64,000 nt of DNA, taken from the NCBI RefSeq assembly GCF_003514505.1, contig NZ_DOPX01000009.1:1-64000 (forward strand), in the 5' to 3' direction. Under the pieces are notes generated by a model, which saw only the letters and a list, made by a program, of their open reading frames with translations, was not told where the DNA came from and ran no database searches. Shown here in pieces: positions 33,229-40,766 of the stretch (position 1 is its first letter; the number at the start of each line of letters is the position of its first letter). The position numbers and the translations under genes are program-made. The DNA is from Proteiniclasticum sp. GTDB lineage: Bacteria; Bacillota; Clostridia; Clostridiales; Clostridiaceae.

Positions 33229-34563
33229 ATGAAAACAAGAAGGTTCATCCCAAAGGTTGTGGTCTCTGCGTTTTGTTTGATTCTGCTTTTGGTTTTTTCT
33301 GGAGTTTCTTTGAAGGAAATACATCATATACTCACGGAGAATATCGCAGCAACAGCGGAAGCGACTGAAGTTAAAGTGACAACAGCGAATTTGAATCTTC
33401 GTACAGGGCCCAGCACAAGCTATCAGGTGATTCTTGTGATACCTAAAGGTGCTCAGGTGGAAGTCACGGGGTACAGTGAAAACTGGGCGAAGGTAACCTA
33501 TAATGGAAAGACGGGTTATGCATCCAATGCCTATCTGAAACCTGCAGCAGTGGAAATGTACTATACCACTGCAAGTCTAAACTTAAGATCTGGTCCGGGT
33601 ACCAGCTATCAGGTGCTCCTTGTGATGCCCAAAGGTGCAGGTGTTGAAGTGCTTCAGAAAAATGGGGACTGGTATCAGGTTAGATATAAAGGCACTACGG
33701 GCTACGCCAGCAGAAAGTATCTGACTGCAGAAAAGCCTAGCACAGGTGGAACGGTCCTTTATACCACTGATGAACTGAATCTGAGAAAAGGACCAGGGGT
33801 CTCTTATGCAATCGTTGCGGTCATGCCAAAAGGATCTGAGGTAACGGTTCTTAGCACATCAGAAGCATGGCCAAAAGTACGCTATAAAACATATGAAGGC
33901 TACTGCAGTCCCAAATACTTGTCGGCGACGAAACCTACGGCTCTAGCACCTGTCCTTCATAAAGGCAATAAAGCAAGCAGTGTGAAGCAGATTGCGCTCA
34001 CCTTTGATGATTCAGGCTCTGCAGCGAATATCAGGTCCATTTTGAAGGCTCTCGACACGTATGGCGCAAAAGCTACGTTTTTCCCCAATGGTGATTTTGT
34101 GAAGAACAATCCGGGGCTCATTTCGGAGATTGCAGCCAAAGGTCATGAGATTGAAAACCATGGATACAGCCATAAGAGCTTAACAGGACTTTCGGACAGT
34201 GAAGTGAGAAATGAGATCAGACTGGCAAAAAATGCCCTCTATTCGGCCATCGGCAAAACCTCCACACTGTTAAGGCCACCCAATGGAAGGTATGATGAAA
34301 GAATCCAGAGACTGGCAGCAGAGGAAGGCATGAGATATCTCATTTTGTGGTCAGTAGATACCAGTGACTGGGCAACCACCAGGTATGGCGTAACCATCAC
34401 CACCCAGTATGTCATTGATGAAGCGGTAACAAAAGCAGCTCAAAATGGCATCATACTGATGCACATGCATTCTTCTAAGACCGTGGAAGGACTGCCCACG
34501 ATCCTGAAACGTTTGAAGGATGCTGGGTACAGTTTTGTGAGAATTTCGGATATGGTTCAGTGA
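33229..34563 (+). CDS. Exported polysaccharide deacetylase with three SH3b domains
   Basis: A 444-residue secreted or membrane-anchored carbohydrate esterase family 4 protein. A signal/anchor helix (10-30) precedes three SH3b repeats (about 48-105, 112-168, 178-235), each with an LNLR(T/S/K)GP-(S/G)-x-SY motif and a GY(A/C)S end, which bind peptidoglycan. The NodB domain (about 250-444) has the metal/catalytic motif TFDDSGS with Asp260 and Asp261, the HGYSH zinc motif near residue 310, the RPPNGRYD motif, and the final ILMHMHS with the catalytic His. It would remove N-acetyl groups from cell-wall or exogenous glycan, a common route to lysozyme resistance. Single gene with a strong terminator. 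Confidence 0.9.
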   Translation: MKTRRFIPKVVVSAFCLILLLVFSGVSLKEIHHILTENIAATAEATEVKVTTANLNLRTGPSTSYQVILVIPKGAQVEVTGYSENWAKVTYNGKTGYASNAYLKPAAVEMYYTTASLNLRSGPGTSYQVLLVMPKGAGVEVLQKNGDWYQVRYKGTTGYASRKYLTAEKPSTGGTVLYTTDELNLRKGPGVSYAIVAVMPKGSEVTVLSTSEAWPKVRYKTYEGYCSPKYLSATKPTALAPVLHKGNKASSVKQIALTFDDSGSAANIRSILKALDTYGAKATFFPNGDFVKNNPGLISEIAAKGHEIENHGYSHKSLTGLSDSEVRNEIRLAKNALYSAIGKTSTLLRPPNGRYDERIQRLAAEEGMRYLILWSVDTSDWATTRYGVTITTQYVIDEAVTKAAQNGIILMHMHSSKTVEGLPTILKRLKDAGYSFVRISDMVQ

Positions 34564-34572
34564 CGTGACGAT

Positions 34573-34609
34573 AAAAGCCCCTCTGCTCAAAAAAGCAGAG
34601 AGGCTTTTA
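34573..34609. terminator. Bidirectional terminator between deacetylase and VOC gene
   Basis: AAAAGCCCCTCTGCT and AGCAGAGAGGCTTTT form a 14-bp stem, with A-run on one side and T-run on the other. Confidence 0.88.
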
Positions 34610-35002
34610 TTACTCCCCTGTGACTTCTACTTTCATCCGATCCGGATCTTCGAAAAAAACCGCGTAATAATCGGGTCCACCTGCATAGGGGTGCCTTTCC
34701 TCATAGAGAATCTTCACACCCTTCTCCTTCAGTTTCAGCGTGAGACTGTCAACAAAGTCTTTGCTTCCCCCATGAAAAGCCAGGTGATTGAGGCCTGCTC
34801 TGCATCTATGGTAGGGGATGTTCAAAAATCTTTCTTCTGTCTGTACAAATACCAGGTAGGTATGTCCCAGGAGATAGCTGATGCCTTGAGGCCAGACTTG
34901 ATATTCTTCATAGCCTAGTTCCTGCAGCAGCCACCCCCAGAAAGCCTTGCTTTTTTCGAGATCTTTCACATATAGTTCAATATGATGCAATGCACCCTTC
35001 AT
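34610..35002 (-). CDS. VOC-family (glyoxalase/bleomycin-resistance fold) protein
   Basis: A 130-residue vicinal-oxygen-chelate protein made of two beta-alpha-beta-beta-beta modules: LHHIELYVKDLEKSKAFW at residues 5-22 with the first metal-ligand His, LNHLAFHGG near 71 and the C-terminal VFFEDPDRMKVEV with a Glu ligand. It may be a metal-dependent isomerase, dioxygenase or resistance protein; the family does not predict the substrate. Its stop codon touches the shared terminator. The start is ATG at 35002; the region between it and the plus-strand acetyltransferase is only about 160 bp and must hold both promoters. Confidence 0.8.
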   Translation of the reverse strand: MKGALHHIELYVKDLEKSKAFWGWLLQELGYEEYQVWPQGISYLLGHTYLVFVQTEERFLNIPYHRCRAGLNHLAFHGGSKDFVDSLTLKLKEKGVKILYEERHPYAGGPDYYAVFFEDPDRMKVEVTGE

Positions 35003-35164
35003 ATTTCATCACCCTTTCTCATGGAACTGTTTTTCTTCTTTCAGTATAAAGGATTTCTGCACATACATCCTGCATCTGTGATAACTCTTCTAGTGGAAGC
35101 GGTATATTTTCCAAGTAGTAGAGATGGTATACTGAAAATAATGAGAATGAAAGGTGTGGTGACG

Positions 35165-35704
35165 ATGGAGCTGAGAACAGATAGACTGATCCTGAAGAAG
35201 CTCGATAGGCGGGATGCAGAAGTGTTGTATGCATATTGGTCGAGAGAAGAAGTGCGAAAGTTTCAGAGCTTTCATCCTAGGAGCCTTCAGCATGTGGAAG
35301 AGTTCTTTAAGGATCTTGCCGAGGTGCCTGATGTGGAGGATACTTGGTTTCAGCTCGGCATCCATCTGAAAGAAGAGAAGAAGCTCATTGGAGATCTTGG
35401 GCTTCATTTTCTGCCAGATGGCTGTCAGGTGGAAATCGGGTATACCTTGGACCCTTGTTATCAGAAAAAGGGATATGCGGCTGAAGCCATGCATGAGATT
35501 CTGAAGTACCTTTTTGAGAAGCTTCAGAAGCATCGCGTCACAGCCTCCGTAGACCCACTGAATGAGAATTCCATCAGGCTTCTGGAAAAACTGGGATTTC
35601 GGAGAGAAGCACATTTCATCAAAGGACTTTTCTATGAGGGAGTATGGGTGGATGATGTGATCTATGCTATGCTGCGGGAAGAGTGGGTAGAGATGAATCA
35701 GTAG
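35165..35704 (+). CDS. GNAT N-acetyltransferase (RimJ/RimL-like)
   Basis: A 179-residue acetyltransferase of the Acetyltransf_3 type. It opens with LRTDRLILKKLDRRDAE, the RimJ/RimL hallmark. The acetyl-CoA site is IGYTLDPCYQKKGYAAEAM near residue 97 (split), followed by the SVDPLNENSIRLLEKLGFR block near 139. Likely substrates are ribosomal-protein N termini or a small-molecule amine. The ATG at 35165 is used because AAAGGTG lies 8 bases upstream. A 61-residue in-frame extension to 34982 overlaps the promoter region of the divergent gene and looks unreal. Confidence 0.82.
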   Translation: MELRTDRLILKKLDRRDAEVLYAYWSREEVRKFQSFHPRSLQHVEEFFKDLAEVPDVEDTWFQLGIHLKEEKKLIGDLGLHFLPDGCQVEIGYTLDPCYQKKGYAAEAMHEILKYLFEKLQKHRVTASVDPLNENSIRLLEKLGFRREAHFIKGLFYEGVWVDDVIYAMLREEWVEMNQ

Positions 35705-35725
35705 AAAAAAAGAATATTTCATCGT

Positions 35726-35749
35726 ATTATGTTAAAATGCTAACATAAT
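35726..35749. repeat. Perfect 9-bp inverted repeat before the merR gene
   Basis: ATTATGTTA-6-TAACATAAT lies 24 bases before the merR ATG and overlaps its likely promoter, so it may be an operator or mRNA hairpin. Confidence 0.5.
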
Positions 35750-35773
35750 CATTGAAATGGAGCGGATAGCATC

Positions 35774-36586
35774 ATGAATTACACAATCAAGAAGTTTGCC
35801 AGTATGCAGGGTCTAACCGTGGATACGCTGCGTTAGTATGAGAAAAAGGGGATTATACAGCCTTTTCAGGATGAGGAAAATGGATACCGGTATTATTCGG
35901 ATATGGACGTTCGCATTGTATCTACCTCCAGATGGTATTCCAGTCTTGGATTTACCTTGAGTCAGGTGGCGGAGATTATGAAGACGCTGTCTAATGAATC
36001 TCTACAGTCCGCCTTTTCAGAGAAAATCCTGGAGCAAAAGAGGCAGATCGTATATGAGGAGGAAAAACTCAAGGAGCTGATAAGATTTCAAAGATACTAT
36101 AATCTTATTGAAAGAGGCGAATCTTTCTATGAAGAAGTGGCTCTTCCGGAGCTTCTCTACCTTCCTCATTCTATGAAAGACCAGCTCATGCAGGATGAAG
36201 ATATTCTCCCTTATGTCAGGGCGTGGATGGAGCTTTTGCCTGTGACGTTCTATACCAGATGGGTACCCAAAGCATCTATCGAAAAGAGAGAGCCCTTTCA
36301 CTACTATATGGCTCTTTGCATTTCAAAGGAAAATCTAGCTCTGTGGCCAGTACCCCTTCCACCGTGCGTGAGAACTTCACCGGAAAGAAAATGTATCCAT
36401 ACCATCCTTAGAAAAAATCATGAGGAAGTACTCTCTGGAAAACATCTGGATCAGGGGCTGATGTATTTGGAGAAGAATGGCTATCGTCTATCTGGTGATG
36501 TCATGACCATGTACATTTCAAGCAGAATAGAACAAGGACAGAAAGTGAACTATCACTACGCATATTTCCCTGTGGAAACCGAATAA
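35774..36586 (+). pseudogene. MerR-family transcriptional regulator interrupted by amber codon 21
   Basis: Read through, this is a MerR regulator of about 270 residues. The N-terminal winged helix-turn-helix reads YTIKKFASMQGLTVDTLR, then TAG at 35834-35836, then YEKKGIIQP and GYRYYSDMDVRI. In MerR proteins the position after LR is normally Tyr (LRYYE), so a TAT/TAC to TAG change is the simplest explanation. The rest is intact: a helix with SLGFTLSQVAEIM, a coiled coil (about residues 85-115) and a GyrI-like effector-binding domain. The only good start and ribosome site (GGAGCGG) are at 35774. The frame after the stop has an ATG at 35903, but no DNA-binding domain would remain. Either a recent nonsense mutation, a sequencing error, or suppression of UAG. 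Confidence 0.8.
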
Positions 36587-36593
36587 TATTCCC

Positions 36594-36624
36594 TTGACCT
36601 TGGTGCTGCACCAGGGTTTATATT
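36594..36624 (+). promoter_or_regulatory. MerR-type promoter: 19-bp spacer with dyad operator
   Basis: TTGACC (36594-36599) and TATATT (36619-36624) are separated by exactly 19 bp, the overlong spacing that MerR-family activators correct by untwisting DNA. The spacer carries the dyad ACCTTGGTG-CTG-CACCAGGGT (36598-36617), similar in layout to BmrR-type operators. It lies just after the broken merR gene and 40 bases before the flavoprotein start. Confidence 0.8.
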
Positions 36625-36625
36625 T

Positions 36626-36645
36626 AGTTTGATAAATATCAAACT
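36626..36645 (+). promoter_or_regulatory. Inverted repeat at the transcription start of the flavoprotein gene
   Basis: AGTTTGAT-4-ATCAAACT directly follows the -10 box and ends 18 bases before the ATG. It may be a second operator or a 5' mRNA hairpin near the ribosome site. Confidence 0.45.
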
Positions 36646-36662
36646 TGAAAGGGGAAAAAGAA

Positions 36663-38639
36663 ATGTTCAAAAAGAAATGTATGGCAGCAGTGCTCCTGAT
36701 GCTCCTCCTCATCAGCGGTGGCTGTGGAGCGAAAGTGGAGGAGGCTCCTGAAACACCATCGGCTGGATCTGAAAAGCTTTATACCGCAGGAGAATATACA
36801 GCAACGGGTGAAGGAAACTACGGGGAGATTCCAGTAACCGTGACATTCAGTGAGACAGAAATTCTGTCCATTGTTGTCGGAGATAATGAAGAAACACCAG
36901 ATATTGCAAAACCTGTATTTGAAAAGATTCCTGAGGAAATCTTGAAGGGCCAGACTCTTCATGTGGATGTCATTGCGGGAGCAACCAATTCCAGTAAAGG
37001 TCTTCTGGCTGCCATTGAAGCTTGCATTCTAAAAGCAGGCGGAGATGTGGAGAAACTCAAGAATAAAGTGGTCGAGCAAGGAAAGAAAGAACCAATAGAA
37101 AAGACAGTGGATGTTGTCATTATTGGCGGTGGCGGAGCTGGTGCAGCAGCCGCTGCCTCAGCAGCTGAGAATGGAGCTTCTGTGATTCTAGTGGAAAAAG
37201 GTTCCTCACTAGGTGGGAATACTGTTCGTGCAGGCGGTGCCTATAATGCTGTAGATGAAGAAAGACAATCTGCAGTGGATATGAACAACGCACTGGTCAA
37301 TGATCTGAAAGCAATCTTAGAAGTGGATGAAAACACATTTGGAGATTTCAAAGACACGGTTGTGACACTGAAAGGTCAGATTGAGAAGTATTTTGAAGAT
37401 GGAGATACCACAAAGCTTTTTGACTCTGAAGAACTTCATATGTATCAGATCTATATCGGTGGAAAGCGTACAGATAAGAACGGTGAAGAAATCACAAGCG
37501 ATCTGTCCCTGGCAAAGAAGCTGACAAGTCAAGCGCTGGATGCGCTCAATTGGCTGGTTTCCAAAGACTCTACTTTAAAAATCAACGACAGCATCGGAAC
37601 TGTACTGGGGGCCATGTGGCCAAGAACTCACGGACTTTCTGCCAGTGTTGGGGTTGGATTTATAAACCCTCTTGCAGAGGATGCGAAGAAGAATGGCGCT
37701 GAGTTCATGCTGGAAACAAAAGCAGAAGAGCTTATCATCGAAAATGGACGTGTCTCTGGGGTGAAAGCGGTAAAGACAGATGGCACGGAAGTGACATTAC
37801 ATGCGACGAAAGGTGTCATCATGGCTACTGGCGGATTTGGCGCCAATGCAAAAATGGTTGCACAGTACAATACCTACTGGCCTACCATTCCTGAAGATAT
37901 GAAGAGCACCAATACTTCTAATGCCCAAGGCGATGGCATCAATATGGGGCTTGAAGCGGGAGCAGACCTTGTGGGGATGGGATTTGCACAGCTGATGCCA
38001 AGCTCACATCCTGAAACAGGAGCCCTTTCCGGAGGCGTGTGGGGAAGTGCAGAATCCCAAGTTTTCATCAATAAGGAAGGAAAGCGATTTGTCAATGAAT
38101 ATGCAGAAAGAGACGTGCTGGCCAGCGCTGCACTGAAGCAGACAGACAGCCTCTTCTATATCATCTGCGATCAGGTCACCGCAGGAAATCCACAGCCTGG
38201 AGATAAGAACGGCTGGGGAGATGTCATTGATGATCTGGTGGCAACCAAGAGCATCTACCGGGCAGATACTTTGGAAGAACTTGCAGAGCAGATGGGTATT
38301 CCTGCAGATGTATTTGTCTCTGAAATCGAGAAGTACAATACCTTTATTGATGATCAGAAGGATCCGGAGTTTGGAAAAACCAATTTTGGTCCAAAGATCC
38401 TGGAAGCGCCTTTCTATGCAACACCTCGTTCTCCATCACTCCACCACACCATGGGTGGTCTGGCAATCAATGACGAAGCTCAGGTGCTGGATAAAAACGG
38501 AGCAGCCATTCCTGGCTTCTATGCAGCTGGAGAAGTCACCGGCGGAATTCATGCTGGTAACAGGCTGGGTGGAAATGCGCTGACGGACATTCTGGTCTTT
38601 GGAAGAATCGCTGGCAAAAATGCGGCCAGTGAAAAGTAG
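36663..38639 (+). CDS. Exported lipoprotein FMN/FAD fumarate-reductase-like flavoprotein
   Basis: A 658-residue extracytoplasmic reductase. The signal peptide ends in lipobox ISGGC (Cys near residue 21). An FMN_bind domain (about 40-120) contains AGATNSSKG with Thr108, the type of site to which ApbE attaches FMN covalently. The FAD domain starts with VVIIGGGGAGAAAAAS near 150, followed by EKGSSLGGNTVRAGG. The fumarate-reductase active-site marks are present: VNEYAERDVLA, HHTMGGLAIN and GNRLGGNALTD with the catalytic Arg. Such proteins pass electrons from extracellular or membrane carriers to fumarate, urocanate or related enoates; the acceptor here is unknown. ATG 36663 is preceded by GAAAGGGG. 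It is a single gene under the MerR-type promoter. No ApbE or electron-donating partner is seen nearby. Confidence 0.87.
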   Translation: MFKKKCMAAVLLMLLLISGGCGAKVEEAPETPSAGSEKLYTAGEYTATGEGNYGEIPVTVTFSETEILSIVVGDNEETPDIAKPVFEKIPEEILKGQTLHVDVIAGATNSSKGLLAAIEACILKAGGDVEKLKNKVVEQGKKEPIEKTVDVVIIGGGGAGAAAAASAAENGASVILVEKGSSLGGNTVRAGGAYNAVDEERQSAVDMNNALVNDLKAILEVDENTFGDFKDTVVTLKGQIEKYFEDGDTTKLFDSEELHMYQIYIGGKRTDKNGEEITSDLSLAKKLTSQALDALNWLVSKDSTLKINDSIGTVLGAMWPRTHGLSASVGVGFINPLAEDAKKNGAEFMLETKAEELIIENGRVSGVKAVKTDGTEVTLHATKGVIMATGGFGANAKMVAQYNTYWPTIPEDMKSTNTSNAQGDGINMGLEAGADLVGMGFAQLMPSSHPETGALSGGVWGSAESQVFINKEGKRFVNEYAERDVLASAALKQTDSLFYIICDQVTAGNPQPGDKNGWGDVIDDLVATKSIYRADTLEELAEQMGIPADVFVSEIEKYNTFIDDQKDPEFGKTNFGPKILEAPFYATPRSPSLHHTMGGLAINDEAQVLDKNGAAIPGFYAAGEVTGGIHAGNRLGGNALTDILVFGRIAGKNAASEK

Positions 38640-38649
38640 AATAAACTAG

Positions 38650-38685
38650 AAAAAGCAGTCTATCGGTTTAAGATAGGCTGCTTTT
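38650..38685. terminator. Bidirectional terminator between flavoprotein and aldo-keto reductase
   Basis: AAAAAGCAGTCTATC and GATAGGCTGCTTTTT form a stem around GGTTTAA, with T-runs in both directions. Confidence 0.88.
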
Positions 38686-38691
38686 TAATAC

Positions 38692-39573
38692 TTATCCTTC
38701 CTTCTGAGCCAGGACAGAATCCAGCTTTTGGGGAGGACGGACTTCTTTATTGTTTTGAGGTGTAAAATCCCTGTGGGACCATTCTCTTAGGTACGTAAGG
38801 TCCTGAGGCCTCAAGGAAAAATCAAAGATGTTGAGATTCTCAGTAAGTCGTTCTTTCTTTGTGGACCTGGTTAGGGGAGTCGCCCCCAGCTCCAATACAA
38901 ACCGAAGAAGGATCTGGCCTGGGCTCTTCTTATGATGGGCACAGATGTCCATGAACTCAGCCTCCTGGTAGATCACTGCAAGGGGAGCCAAAGGAGAATA
39001 AGCTTCCAGTGTGATGCCGTGATGTCTGCAGAAGTTCATATCATCTTCCAATAGCACACCCGGATGTATGAGAATCTGGTTCACCATGGGTTTCACCGTG
39101 GCTTTTTCAAGAAGAGGCTCCAGATGTTCTTTAGAGCAGTTACACACGCCGATGGCTTTGAGAACCCCTTCATGATAGAGCTCTTCCATGGCTGTCCAGG
39201 TGGAAAGAAGATCCTCTTTCCAGTCGTCTTTATGTCCCATGACCACGGGCCAGTGAATGAGATATAGATCCAGATAATCTGTCTTGAGGTTTTTCAAGGT
39301 TGCGGCTACTTCTCCTCGTACCCGGTCATATCCGTGGGCGCTGTTTCTAAGCTTACTGGTAAGAAACAGATTCTGTCTCTCGATACCGCTTTTTATAATG
39401 GCCTCACCAACATATTCTTCATTGGCATAGACTCTTGCGCAGTCTATATGGCGGTATCCCGCCTCCAGAGCATGAAGTACAGATGAGATGCAAACCTCAG
39501 GAGTTTCCAGCTTCCAGGTGCCATATCCGATGGAGGGGATCCGTAACGTTTTATCTATTTGTTTTGTGTTCAT
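38692..39573 (-). CDS. Aldo/keto reductase
   Basis: A 293-residue NADPH-dependent AKR with the TIM-barrel signatures: IGYGTWKLETPE near 15, ALEAGYRHIDCARVYANEEYVGEAI near 37-60 (catalytic Asp and Tyr), KLRNSAHGYD with catalytic Lys, LDLYLIHWP with the His, and a C-terminal TPLTRSTKKERLTEN cofactor loop in which Thr-Arg replaces the more usual Ile-Pro-Lys. It reduces aldehydes or ketones, often 2,5-diketogluconate or methylglyoxal. The start is the ATG at 39573; AGGAG lies 7 bases upstream, too close to the ATG at 39579. Divergent from the GntR region. Confidence 0.88.
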   Translation of the reverse strand: MNTKQIDKTLRIPSIGYGTWKLETPEVCISSVLHALEAGYRHIDCARVYANEEYVGEAIIKSGIERQNLFLTSKLRNSAHGYDRVRGEVAATLKNLKTDYLDLYLIHWPVVMGHKDDWKEDLLSTWTAMEELYHEGVLKAIGVCNCSKEHLEPLLEKATVKPMVNQILIHPGVLLEDDMNFCRHHGITLEAYSPLAPLAVIYQEAEFMDICAHHKKSPGQILLRFVLELGATPLTRSTKKERLTENLNIFDFSLRPQDLTYLREWSHRDFTPQNNKEVRPPQKLDSVLAQKEG

Positions 39574-39667
39574 ATTCATTCTCCTCTCGTCTTTTCTATC
39601 AGAAGAAGGGGATGAACCGATGTGAAAGATAACGGATTCCGGGGAAGAATCCTATGGCTATTATAAG

Positions 39668-39769
39668 GGTTTCTACTTTGTTTTCAAAGAGAGGTGAGGA
39701 AGAATATTTCTTCAGGCACTCTTTCATCTATGAGAATCAGATGAGAATGCCTGAAGTAGAACCGTTTTT
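39668..39769. other. Structured leader-like region between akr and the first gntR
   Basis: CTTCAGGCA (39710-39718) and TGCCTGAAG (39748-39756) form a perfect 9-bp stem with a second inner stem (TCATCT/AGATGA), followed by a T-run at 39764-39769. GGTTTCTACTT (39668-39678) can pair instead with AAGTAGAACC (39754-39763). The two pairings exclude each other, a layout seen in terminator/antiterminator leaders. No ligand class recognised. Confidence 0.45.
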
Positions 39770-39858
39770 TCTGAAAACATATTCATATATAAATATAAAA
39801 AGAGAACATAATGTCGTATAATATAGGTAATTATGTTTGGAACTATGTAGGAGGGGCT

Positions 39859-40494
39859 ATGAAAATTTCAGGGTTAAAAGAATACGTATATCAGGAACTG
39901 AAAAATAAGCTGATCATGAATCACTTCAAGCCTGGGGAGAGGATTTGGGAAGAACACTTGGCAGAAGAACTTGGGGTCAGCAGAACTCCAGTCCGTGAAG
40001 CCATCAATCAGCTGGTGGCAGAAGGGTTCATCGAAAATCGCCCAAGGAAAGGAATCTTCGCCGCGGAAATCACAAAAGATGAGCTGAGAAAGATGCTGGA
40101 TGTGCGACTGGCGCTGGAGAGTCTTGCCATTAAAGAGTGCTGCAAGAACATTACAGAAGAGCAAATGAAGGAGTTGGACGCCATTTACCAAACCTTTGCC
40201 AAAGCTCTGGAAGATGAGGAGTACAGTAAAGCCAGCCAGTGGGACAGTGAGATCCACCGTTTCATCGCTCAAGTGGCAAACAACAAAAAGCTTGCGGCCT
40301 ATGTCAATGACATTCAGGATGTGTTCGCCTATACCAGAGGATACAACATCAAATGGACCAAGGAGAAGGCAGACCGCTCCATATGGGAGCATAAAAAAAT
40401 CATTGAAGCCATCAAGAGCCGCAATGAAGAGGTGGCCATTGAGATTGTCCAAAAAGATATTGACTCCATGCGGGAACTGCTCAGTGAAGAATAA
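39859..40494 (+). CDS. GntR-family (FadR/FCD) transcriptional regulator, copy 1
   Basis: A 211-residue GntR regulator. The N-terminal winged helix-turn-helix is residues 1-70 (EHLAEELGVSRTPVREAINQL with the recognition helix), and the C-terminal all-helical FCD ligand domain (80-211) contains the metal-site His in EIHRFIAQV near residue 134. It is about 60 percent identical by eye to the next regulator and begins with the same MKISGLKEYVY. GAGGGG precedes the ATG at 39859; the TATAAT at 39817-39822 is probably its -10. It ends at its own terminator and so is separately transcribed. Likely ligand: a sugar acid or other substrate of the operon downstream. Confidence 0.88.
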   Translation: MKISGLKEYVYQELKNKLIMNHFKPGERIWEEHLAEELGVSRTPVREAINQLVAEGFIENRPRKGIFAAEITKDELRKMLDVRLALESLAIKECCKNITEEQMKELDAIYQTFAKALEDEEYSKASQWDSEIHRFIAQVANNKKLAAYVNDIQDVFAYTRGYNIKWTKEKADRSIWEHKKIIEAIKSRNEEVAIEIVQKDIDSMRELLSEE

Positions 40495-40500
40495 CCCTTG

Positions 40501-40529
40501 AGAGGATGCGAAAGCATCCTTTCTTTTTT
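40501..40529 (+). terminator. Terminator after gntR copy 1
   Basis: AGAGGATGC-GAAA-GCATCCTTT stem with a GNRA-type loop followed by a T-rich tract. Confidence 0.88.
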
Positions 40530-40654
40530 ATGCGGAAAATCCGGTGCTGCAATTACGTATTGTAAGAAAAATAGATACTTTGATTTACAAAATAACAAAA
40601 TAAAGAAACTAAACTTTATTTTTCACAAAAACAGTAAAAAATCAGATGAAATGG

Positions 40655-40683
40655 TTTGCAAATGGAAAGGTTTTCGGTATAAT
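40655..40683 (+). promoter_or_regulatory. Promoter of gntR copy 2 and the sugar-acid operon
   Basis: TTTGCA (40655-40660), 17-bp spacer, TATAAT (40678-40683). It is the only good promoter before the operon that runs to about 51912. Confidence 0.6.
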
Positions 40684-40698
40684 GAGGTTGTCTTATAA

Positions 40699-40726
40699 AT
40701 TATACATTATACATTATACATTATAA
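40699..40726 (+). repeat. Tandem heptanucleotide repeat in the 5' leader of gntR copy 2
   Basis: Three perfect ATTATAC units (40699-40719) followed by ATTATAA (40720-40726), immediately downstream of the promoter. Each unit carries a -10-like TATAC/TTATA core. Seven-base units are prone to slippage, so copy number could vary and tune expression. Confidence 0.8.
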
Positions 40727-40766
40727 TCTATAAGAAAATGGGGATTATAGAACGGGATGTGAAAAG

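Noticed and set aside
34982..35164. 61-residue N-terminal extension of the RimJ/L-like acetyltransferase
   Set aside because: Crosses the promoter zone of two divergent genes and has no similarity to the family; ATG 35165 has a proper ribosome site.
35834..35836. Pyrrolysine or other programmed UAG decoding in merR
   Set aside because: No PYLIS-like context was recognised and no pyl genes are in the window; a simple nonsense change at an invariant Tyr is more economical.
39874..40452. 192-residue open frame antisense to gntR copy 1
   Set aside because: No ribosome site, no recognisable domain, and exactly shadows the real gene on the other strand.
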